A DNA stretch of 64,000 nucleotides from Bacillota bacterium (GCA_029549985.1 JAKPIB010000017.1:62001-126000), one strand, 5' to 3'; positions 1 through 9,096 are shown, counted from the stretch's first letter. Notes: generated by a model from the sequence alone, not told the origin. Numbers and translations: made by a program.

Positions 1-3000
1 CCACACGGATATCGATCACTGCATCGGGCGCCTTGGGCTCATACTCACCCTTCAGGGACCTGATCGTTTCATCCAGGAGCTTGCAGTAAAGCTCATAGCC
101 CACGGCCGACATCTGGCCGTGCTGCTCCGCGCCAAGCAGGTTGCCCGCTCCGCGGATCTCCAGGTCCTTCATGGCTATCTTGAAGCCCGAGCCGAACTCC
201 GTGAATTCCTTGATCGCCTGCAGCCGCTTTTCTGCCACCTCATTGAGTATCTTATCCTTTTTATAGGTAAGGTAAGCATAAGCGATCCGGTTGGACCGGC
301 CGACCCTGCCTCGAAGCTGGTATAGCTGTGACAGGCCGAACCTGTCGGCATCATAGACTATGAGTGTGTTGACGTTGGGTATATCAAGGCCGTTTTCAAC
401 TATCGTGGAGCAAAGGAGGAGGTCATATTCCCGCTCGTAAAACGCAAGCATTATCTTCTCCAGCATGGCCTCGCTCATCTGCCCGTGAGCCATGGCTATC
501 CTGATATCCGGCAGGAGGGAGTGCAGCCGCTCCGCCATCTTTTCCATGGTTTTGACATGGTTGTATACGAAATATACCTGGCCGCCCCGCTGGACCTCCC
601 TCAATACCGCATCCCTTACGAGGGAATCGCTGTACTCTACCACATAGGTCTGCACGGGGTACCTCTCCTCGGGCGGGGTCTCGATGATGCTGATATCCCT
701 TATGCCTACCAGGGACATATGGAGGGTGCGGGGGATGGGTGTCGCAGTCAGGGTCAAAACGTCTATGTTCTTCTTAAGCTCCTTGATCTGCTCCTTGTGC
801 CCAACGCCAAACCGCTGCTCCTCATCCACTATCAAAAGGCCCAGGTCCTTGAACTTCACGTCCTTGCTCAGAAGGCGGTGGGTACCGATTATGACGTCTA
901 TGTTGCCTTCCCTGAGGGCCTTGAGGATCTCCTTCTGCTCCTTCTGGGTCTTGAAGCGGCTCAATACCTGGATCTTGAACGGAAACTCGCCAAAGCGGCT
1001 TACAAAGGTATTGTAATGCTGCTGGACCAGGATCGTGGTCGGTACGAGGACCGCCACCTGCTTTTCGTCCATGACAGCCTTAAAGGCCGCCCGTATGGCC
1101 ACCTCTGTCTTGCCATAGCCTACATCTCCGCAAAGCAGCCGGTCCATGACCTTTTTGGATTCCATGTCTCTTTTGATCTCAGCCAGGGACTGGAGCTGGT
1201 CCGGTGTCTCCTCATAGGGGAAGGCCTCTTCAAACTGCAGCTGCCAGTCGGTGTCCTTTGAAAACTGGAAGCCGGTCGCCGCCTCCCTCTCCGCATAGAG
1301 CTTCACAAGGTCGATGGCCAGCTCCCTGACAGATTGGCGGGCCTTGTTTTTGGCCTTCTGCCATTCTGCACCTCCAAGCCTGGACAGTCTGGGTGTCTTG
1401 TCGTCCAGGCCGATATAGGGCTGGATCAGGTCCATCTGGTCTGTGGGGATGTACAGCCTGTCAGTGCCTGCATACTGGACATTGAGATAGTCCCGCTCCA
1501 CCCCGTTGACAGTAAGCTTTTCAATGCCCAGGTACCTGCCGATGCCATGGTTTTCATGAACGACATAGTCGCCGACCTTCAGGTCCGTAAAGGGATCGAG
1601 CTTTTTGGCGTGCTTCTTGGCCGCCCGCTTGCGCTTTTGTACGCCGAATATATCCGAGTCTGCCACAAAGGCGAATCTGGACTCCACATATTCAAAGCCC
1701 TTGCTCAGGGTCCCGGGGATTATCACGACCTGGCCCGGGTATATCTCATTGTCGGGGCCCTCCAGTACAGCCGCTTCTATGCCGTACTCCCGGAGCATCG
1801 ATCTTAAGCCCTCGCCCCTTTGACGGGTACCTGACAACAATAGCACAGTATAGGTCTTGCTTTTCCAGTACCTTATGTCATCGGCCAACAGCTCCGGCTT
1901 ACCCTGGTAGCCGGACACGGACCGCGAAGTGACCTGGAATATGCGCCTGGGCTCAAGCCCGACGTTGGTCTTGGGCAGAGCCTGGACCACCATGCATTTA
2001 GAGCCCGATACTTCTGCCAAAAGGTCAGCATAGCTTATAAGGAGGCCTGCCTGCTCGGGCAGGACTTCACCCTGCAGGAAAAGCTCCCTGAAGTGTTCTT
2101 CAAACTCGCTTGCGACATTGTTGGTGCGCTCTCTTATTCTTGACGGTTCGTCGATGATTATTGTTGCATCGCTGCCCAGGTATGACAGGAGCGTAGAGGG
2201 GTTTTTGCAGAAAAAGGGGAAATAGTTGAACAAGGCGTCGGTCAGCGCGCCGCTTTCCATATCAGTCCATACCTGCTCCAGCCGGCTTTTCAGCTTGTCA
2301 AGGTCGAGCCCGGAGTCCCGTCTGGCACCGGAGATGAGCTTTTTAAAGCTTCTTTCCATCTCCAGCTTGCCTGCAGCCAGCTCGTCCCGGCTGAGGATCA
2401 GCTCTCCTGCCGGCGGGATGATGACCTCACCGATCCTGTCATCGGACCTCTGGCTCAAGGGGTCAAAGGTCGTGATAGAATCTACGAACTCGTCAAAAAA
2501 GTCGATACGCGCGGGCTTATCCGAAGTCAAGGGGAAAATGTCGAAGATCCCGCCCCTTATGCTGAACTGGCCGCTGCCCTCAACGGTCTCCACCCGCTCA
2601 TAGCCCAGGCTCACCACCCTTTTTGCCAGCTCCTGGGGGTCGCATTCATCCCCCTCCTTGATCCGGATAAGGCTTTGCCTAAAGACCTCCGGGGGCATAT
2701 TTGGCGTGAGCAGGGCATCTATCGAAGCTACGACAAGGAGTTTTTCGCCGCTCATGATCCGCTGAAGCACCGAAAGCCGCTGCCCTATCACCTCGTGGCT
2801 ATGGGCGGCGGCGTTGTACAGCATAACTTCCCTCTGGGGAAACAGGACCGTCTCCCTGGGGAAGAAGAACTTGAAGTCCTCATAAAATTTATTTGCCTGC
2901 AGCTCGTTGAAGGTTATGAAGAGGCAGGGCTTTTCAAGGGGATAGATGACGCAGCTGGCCAGGTGGCACTTCTGGGCCTCGGACACGCCTGTCACAGAAG

Positions 3001-3085
3001 TAACCCCGCTGAGCCTTGCTACCGATTGCCTTAAGTCGTCAAACTGAGGCCATTCCTCCATTGGCTTGAGCCAGATCGGAACCAT
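1..3085 (-). CDS. mfd: Transcription-repair coupling factor Mfd (3' end outside window)
   Basis: Superfamily 2 DNA translocase that pushes stalled RNA polymerase off lesions and recruits UvrA. About 1028 codons lie in the window; the family is usually 1150-1180 residues, so roughly the last 130-150 residues (the D7 region) lie beyond base 1. The N-terminal UvrB-like module is followed by the RNA-polymerase-interacting domain (PFTDLKVGDYVVHENHGIG), then the helicase: Walker A GDVGYGKTE near residue 652, DEEQ box near 753, TATPIPRT, and the conserved RGRVGR motif near residue 930. The ATG ending at 3085 follows AGGCGG and is preferred. It lies 17 bases after the small membrane-protein gene, as the last visible member of the prs-pth operon, matching the pth-fin-mfd order in Bacillus. 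Confidence 0.97.
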   Translation of the reverse strand, partial: MVPIWLKPMEEWPQFDDLRQSVARLSGVTSVTGVSEAQKCHLASCVIYPLEKPCLFITFNELQANKFYEDFKFFFPRETVLFPQREVMLYNAAAHSHEVIGQRLSVLQRIMSGEKLLVVASIDALLTPNMPPEVFRQSLIRIKEGDECDPQELAKRVVSLGYERVETVEGSGQFSIRGGIFDIFPLTSDKPARIDFFDEFVDSITTFDPLSQRSDDRIGEVIIPPAGELILSRDELAAGKLEMERSFKKLISGARRDSGLDLDKLKSRLEQVWTDMESGALTDALFNYFPFFCKNPSTLLSYLGSDATIIIDEPSRIRERTNNVASEFEEHFRELFLQGEVLPEQAGLLISYADLLAEVSGSKCMVVQALPKTNVGLEPRRIFQVTSRSVSGYQGKPELLADDIRYWKSKTYTVLLLSGTRQRGEGLRSMLREYGIEAAVLEGPDNEIYPGQVVIIPGTLSKGFEYVESRFAFVADSDIFGVQKRKRAAKKHAKKLDPFTDLKVGDYVVHENHGIGRYLGIEKLTVNGVERDYLNVQYAGTDRLYIPTDQMDLIQPYIGLDDKTPRLSRLGGAEWQKAKNKARQSVRELAIDLVKLYAEREAATGFQFSKDTDWQLQFEEAFPYEETPDQLQSLAEIKRDMESKKVMDRLLCGDVGYGKTEVAIRAAFKAVMDEKQVAVLVPTTILVQQHYNTFVSRFGEFPFKIQVLSRFKTQKEQKEILKALREGNIDVIIGTHRLLSKDVKFKDLGLLIVDEEQRFGVGHKEQIKELKKNIDVLTLTATPIPRTLHMSLVGIRDISIIETPPEERYPVQTYVVEYSDSLVRDAVLREVQRGGQVYFVYNHVKTMEKMAERLHSLLPDIRIAMAHGQMSEAMLEKIMLAFYEREYDLLLCSTIVENGLDIPNVNTLIVYDADRFGLSQLYQLRGRVGRSNRIAYAYLTYKKDKILNEVAEKRLQAIKEFTEFGSGFKIAMKDLEIRGAGNLLGAEQHGQMSAVGYELYCKLLDETIRSLKGEYEPKAPDAVIDIRV

Positions 3086-3102
3086 CCGTCACCCGCCTTT
3101 CC

Positions 3103-3483
3103 TTACTTTTTCATTATAATGTAGTTCCATGCGCAATGGGCCAGCACAGCGCCCGCCAGCGCGGGATATATGGTCCCGGTCAGGCTGAAAAGCAGGCATG
3201 TCAGCCCTCCGAAGGCCGAGTGGCTGAGCAGGCTGACCAGGGCAGCCCACCTGCCCGTTTCCCTTCGGCTGCTGAAAAAATCATATATCGCCTCGCCCAG
3301 TCCGAACAAAATATGGACATGCAAAAGAGGCCTATTCAGAAAATAGGCCGGCAAAGTCTTGAACAGCTCCTCAAAGAAGGGAGCTCCGTATATCACTGCT
3401 TTCTCTCTGAGCAGCCTCAGCAGTAGCTTGTTGATGATATATGATGCCGCCAGAGCCGCTGCCGCAAGTACAAGTTCAGCCAT
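3103..3483 (-). CDS. Small multi-TM protein with PrsW/CPBP-like glutamate-histidine motifs
   Basis: A 126-residue hydrophobic protein with about four membrane segments. It carries EExxK (E38, E39, K42), FxxxE (F60, E64), a lone His in a membrane segment (H88) and HxxxN (H116, N120). These are the spaced motifs of PrsW and CPBP-type intramembrane metalloproteases, compressed into half their normal length. The reading frame overlaps the end of pth by 8 bases. An AGGAG lies 6 bases before the ATG, inside pth, so translation is probably coupled. In Bacillus the gene between pth and mfd is fin (anti-sigma-F); this protein shows no fin-like zinc cysteines. Protease activity is inference from motifs; a role as a non-enzymatic membrane protein is equally possible. 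Confidence 0.7.
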   Translation of the reverse strand: MAELVLAAAALAASYIINKLLLRLLREKAVIYGAPFFEELFKTLPAYFLNRPLLHVHILFGLGEAIYDFFSSRRETGRWAALVSLLSHSAFGGLTCLLFSLTGTIYPALAGAVLAHCAWNYIIMKK

Positions 3484-4054
3484 TCATCGCTCCTGACCCG
3501 TTGTATCTGCTCATGGCTTCATTTACGCCCATGGCTATGATGCATTCTATGCCCGCAACTGCCCTTTCACAGGCCTTTTTGACAGGCTCGATCTCCTCGC
3601 CTTCAAACCGCGAAGTCACAAAGTCCGCAAGGTCCAGCCCCTCCGGCGGTTTGCCTATGCCTATCCGTACCCTGGGGAACCTGTCAGTGTTCAAAAGGTA
3701 TATGACGGACTGCATACCCCTGTGGGTGCCTGCGCTGCCGAAGGGCCTGATCCTGATCACGCCCGGGGCCAGGTCCACATCATCATAGACCACTATGATC
3801 CTGTCAACCTCGGGCTTGTACCACTGCATCAATGCTAGCAGGCTTTCCCCGCTGTTGTTCATGTAGGTCTGAGGCTTGGCGAGGACCACCTTTTCGCCCG
3901 CTATGGTACCCTCACCGATCAGCGCCTTGTGCTTTATCTTGTTGACCTTTATCGAGTGGGCCTGGGCGAGGAGGTCTATTACATAAAACCCGATATTGTG
4001 CCTGGTGCCGTGATACTTATCACCCGGATTTCCCAGTCCGGCTATAATATACAT
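3476..4054 (-). CDS. pth: Peptidyl-tRNA hydrolase
   Basis: Cytosolic enzyme that cleaves peptidyl-tRNA released by ribosome drop-off. At 192 residues it has the normal family length. It begins with the family signature IAGLGNPGDKY, followed by the catalytic histidine H19 in GTRHNIGF. The conserved KPQTYMNNSGES segment and the VYDDVDL aspartate loop are both present. The ATG at 4054 follows AGGGG by a normal gap. It is 37 bases downstream of prs and overlaps the next membrane-protein gene, so prs, pth, the membrane protein and mfd look like one transcript. Bacillus has the same order, where this gene is also called spoVC because it is needed for sporulation. Confidence 0.97.
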   Translation of the reverse strand: MYIIAGLGNPGDKYHGTRHNIGFYVIDLLAQAHSIKVNKIKHKALIGEGTIAGEKVVLAKPQTYMNNSGESLLALMQWYKPEVDRIIVVYDDVDLAPGVIRIRPFGSAGTHRGMQSVIYLLNTDRFPRVRIGIGKPPEGLDLADFVTSRFEGEEIEPVKKACERAVAGIECIIAMGVNEAMSRYNGSGAMNG

Positions 4055-4091
4055 AATAGATTTCCCCTATATATTATTCGTACATTACCCT

Positions 4092-5045
4092 TTATTCAAA
4101 CAAGGTGCTGACGGGAAGCCCTTCGAATATCCTCTCTATGGCTTCTGCAAACAGGGGAGCGACTGAAAGCACTTTGATCTTGTCTATCCGCTTTTCAGGA
4201 GATAGGGGGATGGTGTTGGTGATGACCAGCTCCTTGATGGGCGACCTCTCAAGACGCTCTATGGCCGGCCCGGACAATACCCCGTGGGTCGAGCAGGCAT
4301 AGACTTCCTTTGCACCGCCTCTTTCTATCAGGGCAAAGGCTCCCTGCTCAAAGGTACCTCCCGTATCGATGAGGTCATCTATAAGTATGCAGCGCTTGCC
4401 CCTGACGTCCCCGATGATGTTCATTACCTCGGCCACATTGGCCTTGGGCCGCCTCTTGTCTATGATCGCAAGGGGAGCATTGAGCTTGTGGGCAAAGTTC
4501 CGCGCGCGGGTGACGCTGCCAAGGTCCGGAGATACAACAACCAGGTCATCGCCGCAAAAATCCCGCTCGATATAGTACCTTGCCAGGATCGGCATGCCCA
4601 CCAGGTGGTCGACGGGGATATTGAAAAAGCCCTGGATCTGCGCTGCGTGCAGGTCCATGGTCAGTACCCTGTCCGCGCCCGCACTGGTTATAAGGTCGGC
4701 AATCAGCTTGGCTGTGATGGGATCGCGGGCCTTGACCTTGCGGTCCTGCCTGGCATACCCGTAATAGGGGATGACTGCGGTTATCTCGCCCGCTGACGCT
4801 CTCTTGAAGGCATCCACCATGATAAGCAGCTCCATAAGATGCGTGTTGACCGGGGCGCATGTCGACTGAACAATAAAAACATCCGAACCCCTGACAGTCT
4901 CATATATGTCCACCGAGATTTCTCCGTCGCTGAACTTGGAGACCTTGGCGCTCCCCAGGGGCACTCCAACGTTTCTGGCTATCTCCTCGGCCAGCTCCGG
5001 ATTGGAGTTTGCAGTAAAAATCTTGAGGCTTGTACCACGGGACAT
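4092..5045 (-). CDS. prs: Ribose-phosphate pyrophosphokinase (PRPP synthetase)
   Basis: Makes PRPP from ribose 5-phosphate and ATP for purine, pyrimidine, histidine and NAD synthesis. The 317-residue length is typical. Landmarks are FSDGEISV, the ATP-binding YARQDRK, the [13 protein letters not shown] metal/catalytic region, and the PRPP loop [13 protein letters not shown] longer frame reaches 5066, but GGAGGAG sits 8 bases before the ATG ending at 5045, and the protein from there ([10 protein letters not shown]) aligns with the usual Prs start. In Bacillus glmU lies between spoVG and prs; here only about 225 non-coding bases separate them. Confidence 0.97.
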   Translation of the reverse strand: MSRGTSLKIFTANSNPELAEEIARNVGVPLGSAKVSKFSDGEISVDIYETVRGSDVFIVQSTCAPVNTHLMELLIMVDAFKRASAGEITAVIPYYGYARQDRKVKARDPITAKLIADLITSAGADRVLTMDLHAAQIQGFFNIPVDHLVGMPILARYYIERDFCGDDLVVVSPDLGSVTRARNFAHKLNAPLAIIDKRRPKANVAEVMNIIGDVRGKRCILIDDLIDTGGTFEQGAFALIERGGAKEVYACSTHGVLSGPAIERLERSPIKELVITNTIPLSPEKRIDKIKVLSVAPLFAEAIERIFEGLPVSTLFE

Positions 5046-5230
5046 TATCAAAACTCCTCCATCCATATACTACCCGTATTAATATGCTCTTAAAATCCTT
5101 CAGCTATAGTATCGGCTTTTGATTATTGTCGCTCCATAGCGTAAATGCAAATAACATTATACCTTAAAATAAATAAAATGTTTATACAGATATGGAGAAA
5201 AATAAATCAAAAAAAACTTAACATTAGGCA

Positions 5231-5276
5231 CAAAAAAATAAGCTTTGAGGAGAGGGGCCTCTCCCTTAAGCTTATT
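5231..5276 (-). terminator. Terminator of spoVG, overlapping its stop codon
   Basis: On the minus strand AATAAGCTT pairs with AAGCTTATT, and an inner GGAGAGG pairs with CCTCTCC. A run of seven T follows. The stem includes the spoVG stop codon, so it is a strong intrinsic terminator separating spoVG from prs. Confidence 0.88.
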
Positions 5277-5532
5277 CTTCACCCATGCCGTTGTACTTTT
5301 CAAGTACCAGACTCTGCAACTTTTCCCTTGTCTCTGAGTTTATCGGGTGTGCAATGTCCCGGTATTCTCCGTCCGGGGTCTTGCGGCTGGGCATCGCAAT
5401 GAACAATCCGTTCTGCCCTTCGATAACTTTTATGTCGTGCACCACGAACTCGTCGTCGAATGTAACGGATGCCACTGCTTTCATTTTCCCTTCTGCGTTG
5501 ATCTTCCTGATCCGTACATCAGTAATGGTCAC
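5272..5532 (-). CDS. spoVG: Septation/sporulation regulator SpoVG
   Basis: Small RNA/DNA-binding regulator, 86 residues, conserved across Firmicutes and linked to asymmetric septation and sporulation. It starts with the family's [11 protein letters not shown] and holds the strongly conserved [19 protein letters not shown] block followed by HPIN. The start is GTG, with AGGTGG a short distance upstream. A sigma-H-like promoter lies 60-90 bases upstream and a strong terminator overlaps the stop, so it is probably a single-gene transcript. purR precedes it as in Bacillus, but yabJ between them is missing. Confidence 0.96.
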   Translation of the reverse strand: MTITDVRIRKINAEGKMKAVASVTFDDEFVVHDIKVIEGQNGLFIAMPSRKTPDGEYRDIAHPINSETREKLQSLVLEKYNGMGEE

Positions 5533-5592
5533 AAAAGTTCACCACCTCTCGAGCTAGAAAGCATGCGGATTATAATTGGATGTGCTTTATTT

Positions 5593-5619
5593 ATTCGCCA
5601 AAAAAAACCATACTCCTTC
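5593..5619 (-). promoter_or_regulatory. Sigma-H-like promoter of spoVG
   Basis: Minus strand GAAGGAGTA, an 11-base spacer, then GGCGAAT. The Bacillus sigma-H consensus is RnAGGAwww, 11-12 bases, RnnGAAT; only one of the www positions differs. B. subtilis spoVG is a classical sigma-H target, which fits. No good sigma-A promoter is visible in the same gap. Confidence 0.6.
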
Positions 5620-5643
5620 TCATTTCCTAAAATTCCTTAAAAT

Positions 5644-6465
5644 TTATTGATTTAACCAGTCTGCAGGCACTATCTCTATTTTCCTGCCTGATTCGTCCAC
5701 TGTCAGAAGCTCCATCAGGGAGGTATATTCACTGATAAGCTTCACTTCCGGCTCCCTGGTTGCTATTACGACTCCGACGCCGGCGATCTCTACGTCAAAC
5801 TCCTTTAGAAGCTCCTGCATGCCCTTGGCCGTCCCGCCGCCCTTCATGAAGTCATCGATGATCAAGGCCCGGCCGCCCTTCTGGACAGCCCGCCTGGACA
5901 GGGACATGGTCTGCAGCCGCTTTGACGAAGCGGTCACATAGTTTATGCTCACCAGGGACCCTTCGGTCACATTGCCTTCCCTTCTGGCCACGACCACGGG
6001 ACACCCCAGGGAGTGGGCCGTCATTATGGCCACCGGTATGCCCCTGGTCTCTACGGTTATGACGAAATCAGGCTTCTTGCCTAGAAATCTGCTTGCAAAT
6101 ATATCGCCTATCTGCTTCAGTATCCGGGGCATATATATGATGTCGTTCATATATAAAAAGCCCCCGGGCAGGATCCGGTCGGGATCGGACAACCTCCTGC
6201 ACAAATCCTTCACGAAAGCCGCCGCCTGTTGGTATACGGGCTGGGGGATGAACTTGATGCCGCCTGCCGCACCGGGCACGGTCTCTATATCCCCAAGGCC
6301 GAATTTCTGAAAGGTATCCCTGAGCAGGGCAGCGTCTTCGCTGATAGTGGATTTTGCAGTGTTGAAGAGCTCGCTGAAATAGCTTAAGGTGAATATGGTA
6401 TTGGGATTAGAGGTCAGGATCCCGGTAATGGCGGCGATCCGCTCATTCCTGTTCATTCTCAGCAT
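5644..6465 (-). CDS. purR: Purine operon repressor PurR (PRPP-responsive)
   Basis: Gram-positive PurR, 273 residues. The N-terminal winged helix (RNERIAAITGILTSNP onward) binds PurBox DNA. The C-terminal phosphoribosyltransferase-fold domain carries the PRPP loop ALIIDDFMKGGGTAKG and senses PRPP as anti-repressor rather than catalysing a reaction. GGGAGGGG lies 5 bases before the ATG. Its location next to prs, which makes its effector, is conserved in Firmicutes. It lies between mbl and spoVG, the point where two gene groups that are separate in Bacillus meet. Confidence 0.95.
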   Translation of the reverse strand: MLRMNRNERIAAITGILTSNPNTIFTLSYFSELFNTAKSTISEDAALLRDTFQKFGLGDIETVPGAAGGIKFIPQPVYQQAAAFVKDLCRRLSDPDRILPGGFLYMNDIIYMPRILKQIGDIFASRFLGKKPDFVITVETRGIPVAIMTAHSLGCPVVVARREGNVTEGSLVSINYVTASSKRLQTMSLSRRAVQKGGRALIIDDFMKGGGTAKGMQELLKEFDVEIAGVGVVIATREPEVKLISEYTSLMELLTVDESGRKIEIVPADWLNQ

Positions 6466-6617
6466 GAATACCCCTCCCGGTACATGAGCTTGCAGGCTGT
6501 GTGATAATTTTTTATCATATGGTATGATTATACCATAAAACAGACATGTAGCAAAAAAGCTGCCTCAAATTTGCTTTAAGGCAGCTATGGGATTTTATAT
6601 TGTTTGACGCATCTTTT

Positions 6618-7652
6618 CTATCTTGAGGCAGACAAGCCTTTTCTATGCTCGAATACTGCAGTGTTGTTGTATATATCAAGGGCATCCAGGGCGAGGCCTG
6701 TACCCAAAGCCACAGCGGAAACCGCGTCCTCCGCCAGGTAGATAGGTATCCTGGTCCTTTCATGCAATGCCTTGTCCATGCCGTACAGGAGCGCGCCGCC
6801 TCCCGTCAGCACGATGCCCTGGTCACATATGTCCGATGCAAGCTCGGGCGGCGTCCGCTCCAGGGCTGAGCACACCGCTTCTATAATGGCATCCACAGGC
6901 TCGGCCAAAGCTTCCAGCATTTCCTCGCTGGTCACAGTGAGGGTCTTGGGAAGCCCTGATACCATATTGCGCCCCGTGACGGTGATTGAGACCGATTCCT
7001 TGCGGGGATATGCGCACCCTATCTTTATCTTCATATCTTCAGCCGTGCGTTCACCGATGAGTATATTGTGCCTCTTGCGCATGTATCTGATGATGGCATC
7101 GTCAAAATTGTTGCCGGCTACCTTTATGGACTCGGTAAGTACGGCCCCGCCCAGGGAGATTACAGCTATATCTGTCGTACCTCCGCCGATGTCAACGACC
7201 ATGTTGCCACAGGGCTTTGATATGTCGATGCCCGCGCCTATGGCAGCAGCTATGGGCTCCTCTATGAGATAGGTCTTGCCCGCGCCGGCTTCATAAGCCG
7301 CTTCGAGCACCGCCCGCTTCTCGACCTCCGTGACCACGCTGGGTACGCAGATGACCACCCGGGGCTTGCCAAAAAGGCGCCTGCCTGCTGCTTTCCTAAT
7401 GAAATACTTGAGCATTATGAGGGTGGAGTCGTAATCGGATATGACCCCTTCTGCCAGTGGCCGTATGGCAACTATGTTGCCCGGGGTCCTGCCCAGCATC
7501 CTGCGCGCTTCCTCTCCGACAGCAAGGACGGCATTGGTATTGCTGTCCTTGGAAATGACCGATGGCTCCTTGAGTACTATGCCCTTCCCTTTAACATAAA
7601 CCAGTACTGTGGCAGTACCAAGATCTATGCCGATATCCCTGAAACCGAACAA
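6618..7652 (-). CDS. mbl: Rod-shape-determining actin homologue Mbl/MreB
   Basis: Bacterial actin that forms membrane-associated filaments guiding lateral wall synthesis. At 344 residues it has the family length. Actin-fold ATP-binding motifs are present: phosphate-1 IGIDLGTATVLVYV, phosphate-2 VVDIGGGTTDIAVISLGG, and adenosine loop IVLTGGGALLYGMD. It is the MreB paralogue found downstream of spoIIID, which in B. subtilis is Mbl; the paralogue name rests on that position, since no mreC/mreD lie nearby. The gap to spoIIID contains that gene's terminator, so mbl probably has its own promoter. Confidence 0.93.
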   Translation of the reverse strand: MFGFRDIGIDLGTATVLVYVKGKGIVLKEPSVISKDSNTNAVLAVGEEARRMLGRTPGNIVAIRPLAEGVISDYDSTLIMLKYFIRKAAGRRLFGKPRVVICVPSVVTEVEKRAVLEAAYEAGAGKTYLIEEPIAAAIGAGIDISKPCGNMVVDIGGGTTDIAVISLGGAVLTESIKVAGNNFDDAIIRYMRKRHNILIGERTAEDMKIKIGCAYPRKESVSITVTGRNMVSGLPKTLTVTSEEMLEALAEPVDAIIEAVCSALERTPPELASDICDQGIVLTGGGALLYGMDKALHERTRIPIYLAEDAVSAVALGTGLALDALDIYNNTAVFEHRKGLSASR

Positions 7653-7771
7653 ACTACAGCACCTGCCTCTTTTGTATATATCTGTATATAAATTCTGACA
7701 TTAATCACGATTGTTGATAAATATTCTATTTGCATTTAGAAAATCCTCTTTTTTTATTTGAAAATATTAAG

Positions 7772-7806
7772 AAAAAACCCGATTGCTGCCTGCAGACAAC
7801 CGGGTC
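7772..7806 (-). terminator. Terminator of spoIIID
   Basis: Minus strand ACCCGGTTG pairs with CAATCGGGT (one G-T pair), with extra CTGC/GCAG pairing in the loop, followed by TTTTTT. It separates spoIIID from mbl. Confidence 0.85.
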
Positions 7807-7891
7807 TCATGAGGCTGTATCCTGTTGCTCATAAATATGTATGATTATCTCTCCTTCAGTGTTTTATCAGACTGAAAAGGTGCGGACAGCT

Positions 7892-8152
7892 CTATTCACT
7901 CTGCCTGGCCAGCTTGTATTTGGCCCGGGTTGCGCGCCCGCCCCTTATGTGTCTCTCAGCTTTATTCTGTCCCAGTACTTTCTTTACCTCTTCTGAAATA
8001 GCGGGGTTTATCTTCGGAAGGCGCTCCGACACATCCTTATGCACAGTACTCTTGCTCACTTTGAATACCTTGGCTGCTTCACGTACCGTTGCCTTTGTCT
8101 CAATTATGTAGTTGGCAATTTCAACAGCTCTTTCCTCAATATAATCCTTCAA
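7892..8152 (-). CDS. spoIIID: Mother-cell sporulation regulator SpoIIID
   Basis: DNA-binding regulator that switches genes in the mother cell during the sigma-E stage. At 86 residues it matches the family. It begins MKDYIEERAVEIANYI, then a helix-turn-helix (TVREAAKVFKVSKSTVHKDVSERL) and a basic C-terminal tail with RGGRATRAKYK. The start is a TTG with a run of eight G about 8 bases upstream. It lies between spoIIQ and mbl as in other spore formers. This is strong evidence for endospore formation in the host. Confidence 0.96.
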   Translation of the reverse strand: MKDYIEERAVEIANYIIETKATVREAAKVFKVSKSTVHKDVSERLPKINPAISEEVKKVLGQNKAERHIRGGRATRAKYKLARQSE

Positions 8153-8236
8153 AGTCTAATCCCCCCCCTAACAATATCTGCCCGAGACTGCCTTATATAT
8201 AAAATTAATATGCTGAATAAGCCGAATATAGAATGA

Positions 8237-8268
8237 CAAAAAAATAAAGTCCGGATATTTCCGAACTT
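8237..8268 (-). terminator. Terminator of spoIIQ
   Basis: Minus strand AAGTTCGG pairs with CCGGACTT (one G-T pair) around a 6-base loop, followed by a T-rich run that includes seven T in a row. It ends the spoIIQ transcript upstream of spoIIID. Confidence 0.75.
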
Positions 8269-8325
8269 TTGAAGCCTGCTGGCTGTTATATTTTCAAAAC
8301 TGTATACAGGTTCTGATGCTTTCTG

Positions 8326-9096
8326 CTAATTGTCCTTGATGAACAGGAGCGGGTCCTGGCATTCACCGTCCAGAATCACTTCAAAGTGCAGGTGGGCCGG
8401 ATCGAGTATCTCAAAGGCCGCTGTCTGGCCCAGGCCGCTTATGGTCTGGCCCTGGACCACCTGCTGGCCGACCTTTACCATATCCCCGGTAGAGACGCCA
8501 GTGTACACGGTCCGCAGGTCCTTTTCATGCTCATGCTTCAGGACTATTTCTATGCCCCTTAAGGGGTCCTCGCTGATGCTCTCCACCACGCCATCCATGG
8601 CAGCCTTGACTTCCCCGCCAGGCATGCCCTTTATGTCTATGCCGGTGTGGCCGCACCACTGCTTCAGGGTCTTGCTGTAGACCAGGTGGCCGTCCTCGGT
8701 GAAACCGTTGATTATCTCACCGTTGACCGGCAGTATCATCAGCTTCAGGTCCTTCTTGTTCCCTGAGGCCGGCAAGGAATCATCATCCTCGTTGCCCGTC
8801 CCGGCATTTTCCCCGTCCTCATCCCCTGTCTCTTCAGACCCGCCGGTCTCATCGGTCTTGTCGTCTCCCTTGAGATCACCTTCGTTTTCCGCTATAGTCG
8901 GAGTGGGATCTGCCGCTTCGGCGAGATTATCCTTTTTATCATTCCCGTGGCCGTTGGCCGTCAGCAGAGCGGTGATTCCGACTATGCATACACAAAGCAT
9001 CAGGACTATATAGAATCCATACCTGTCCAGAAAGGCGGCAAATCTCTTTTTCGAAAAGGTATTTTTCATCCTTTCCCTAAAGGTCATCTTCCCCAT
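8326..9096 (-). CDS. spoIIQ: SpoIIQ-type membrane-anchored M23 peptidase
   Basis: Forespore membrane protein expected to pair with SpoIIIAH in the engulfment channel. The 256-residue protein has a short basic cytoplasmic part, one membrane segment near residues 25-47, an acidic Gly/Glu/Asp-rich linker (about 55-115) and a LytM/M23 domain. The zinc ligands H150 and D154 (GHTGID) and the H235-x-H237 pair (HLHFE) are all present, so the site looks catalytic, as in clostridial SpoIIQ and unlike the B. subtilis protein. The ATG at 9096 is chosen because GGAGGTG lies about 8 bases upstream; a longer frame to 9171 has no such site. Confidence 0.88.
   Translation of the reverse strand: MGKMTFRERMKNTFSKKRFAAFLDRYGFYIVLMLCVCIVGITALLTANGHGNDKKDNLAEAADPTPTIAENEGDLKGDDKTDETGGSEETGDEDGENAGTGNEDDDSLPASGNKKDLKLMILPVNGEIINGFTEDGHLVYSKTLKQWCGHTGIDIKGMPGGEVKAAMDGVVESISEDPLRGIEIVLKHEHEKDLRTVYTGVSTGDMVKVGQQVVQGQTISGLGQTAAFEILDPAHLHFEVILDGECQDPLLFIKDN

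Noticed and set aside
485-1261. 258-codon plus-strand frame
   Set aside because: Antisense shadow of mfd; the minus frame encodes clear helicase motifs here.
8153-8250. Sigma-E promoter for spoIIID (GTCATT ... CATATTAA)
   Set aside because: Spacing of 19 bases is too long for the sigma-E consensus, so the match is not reliable.
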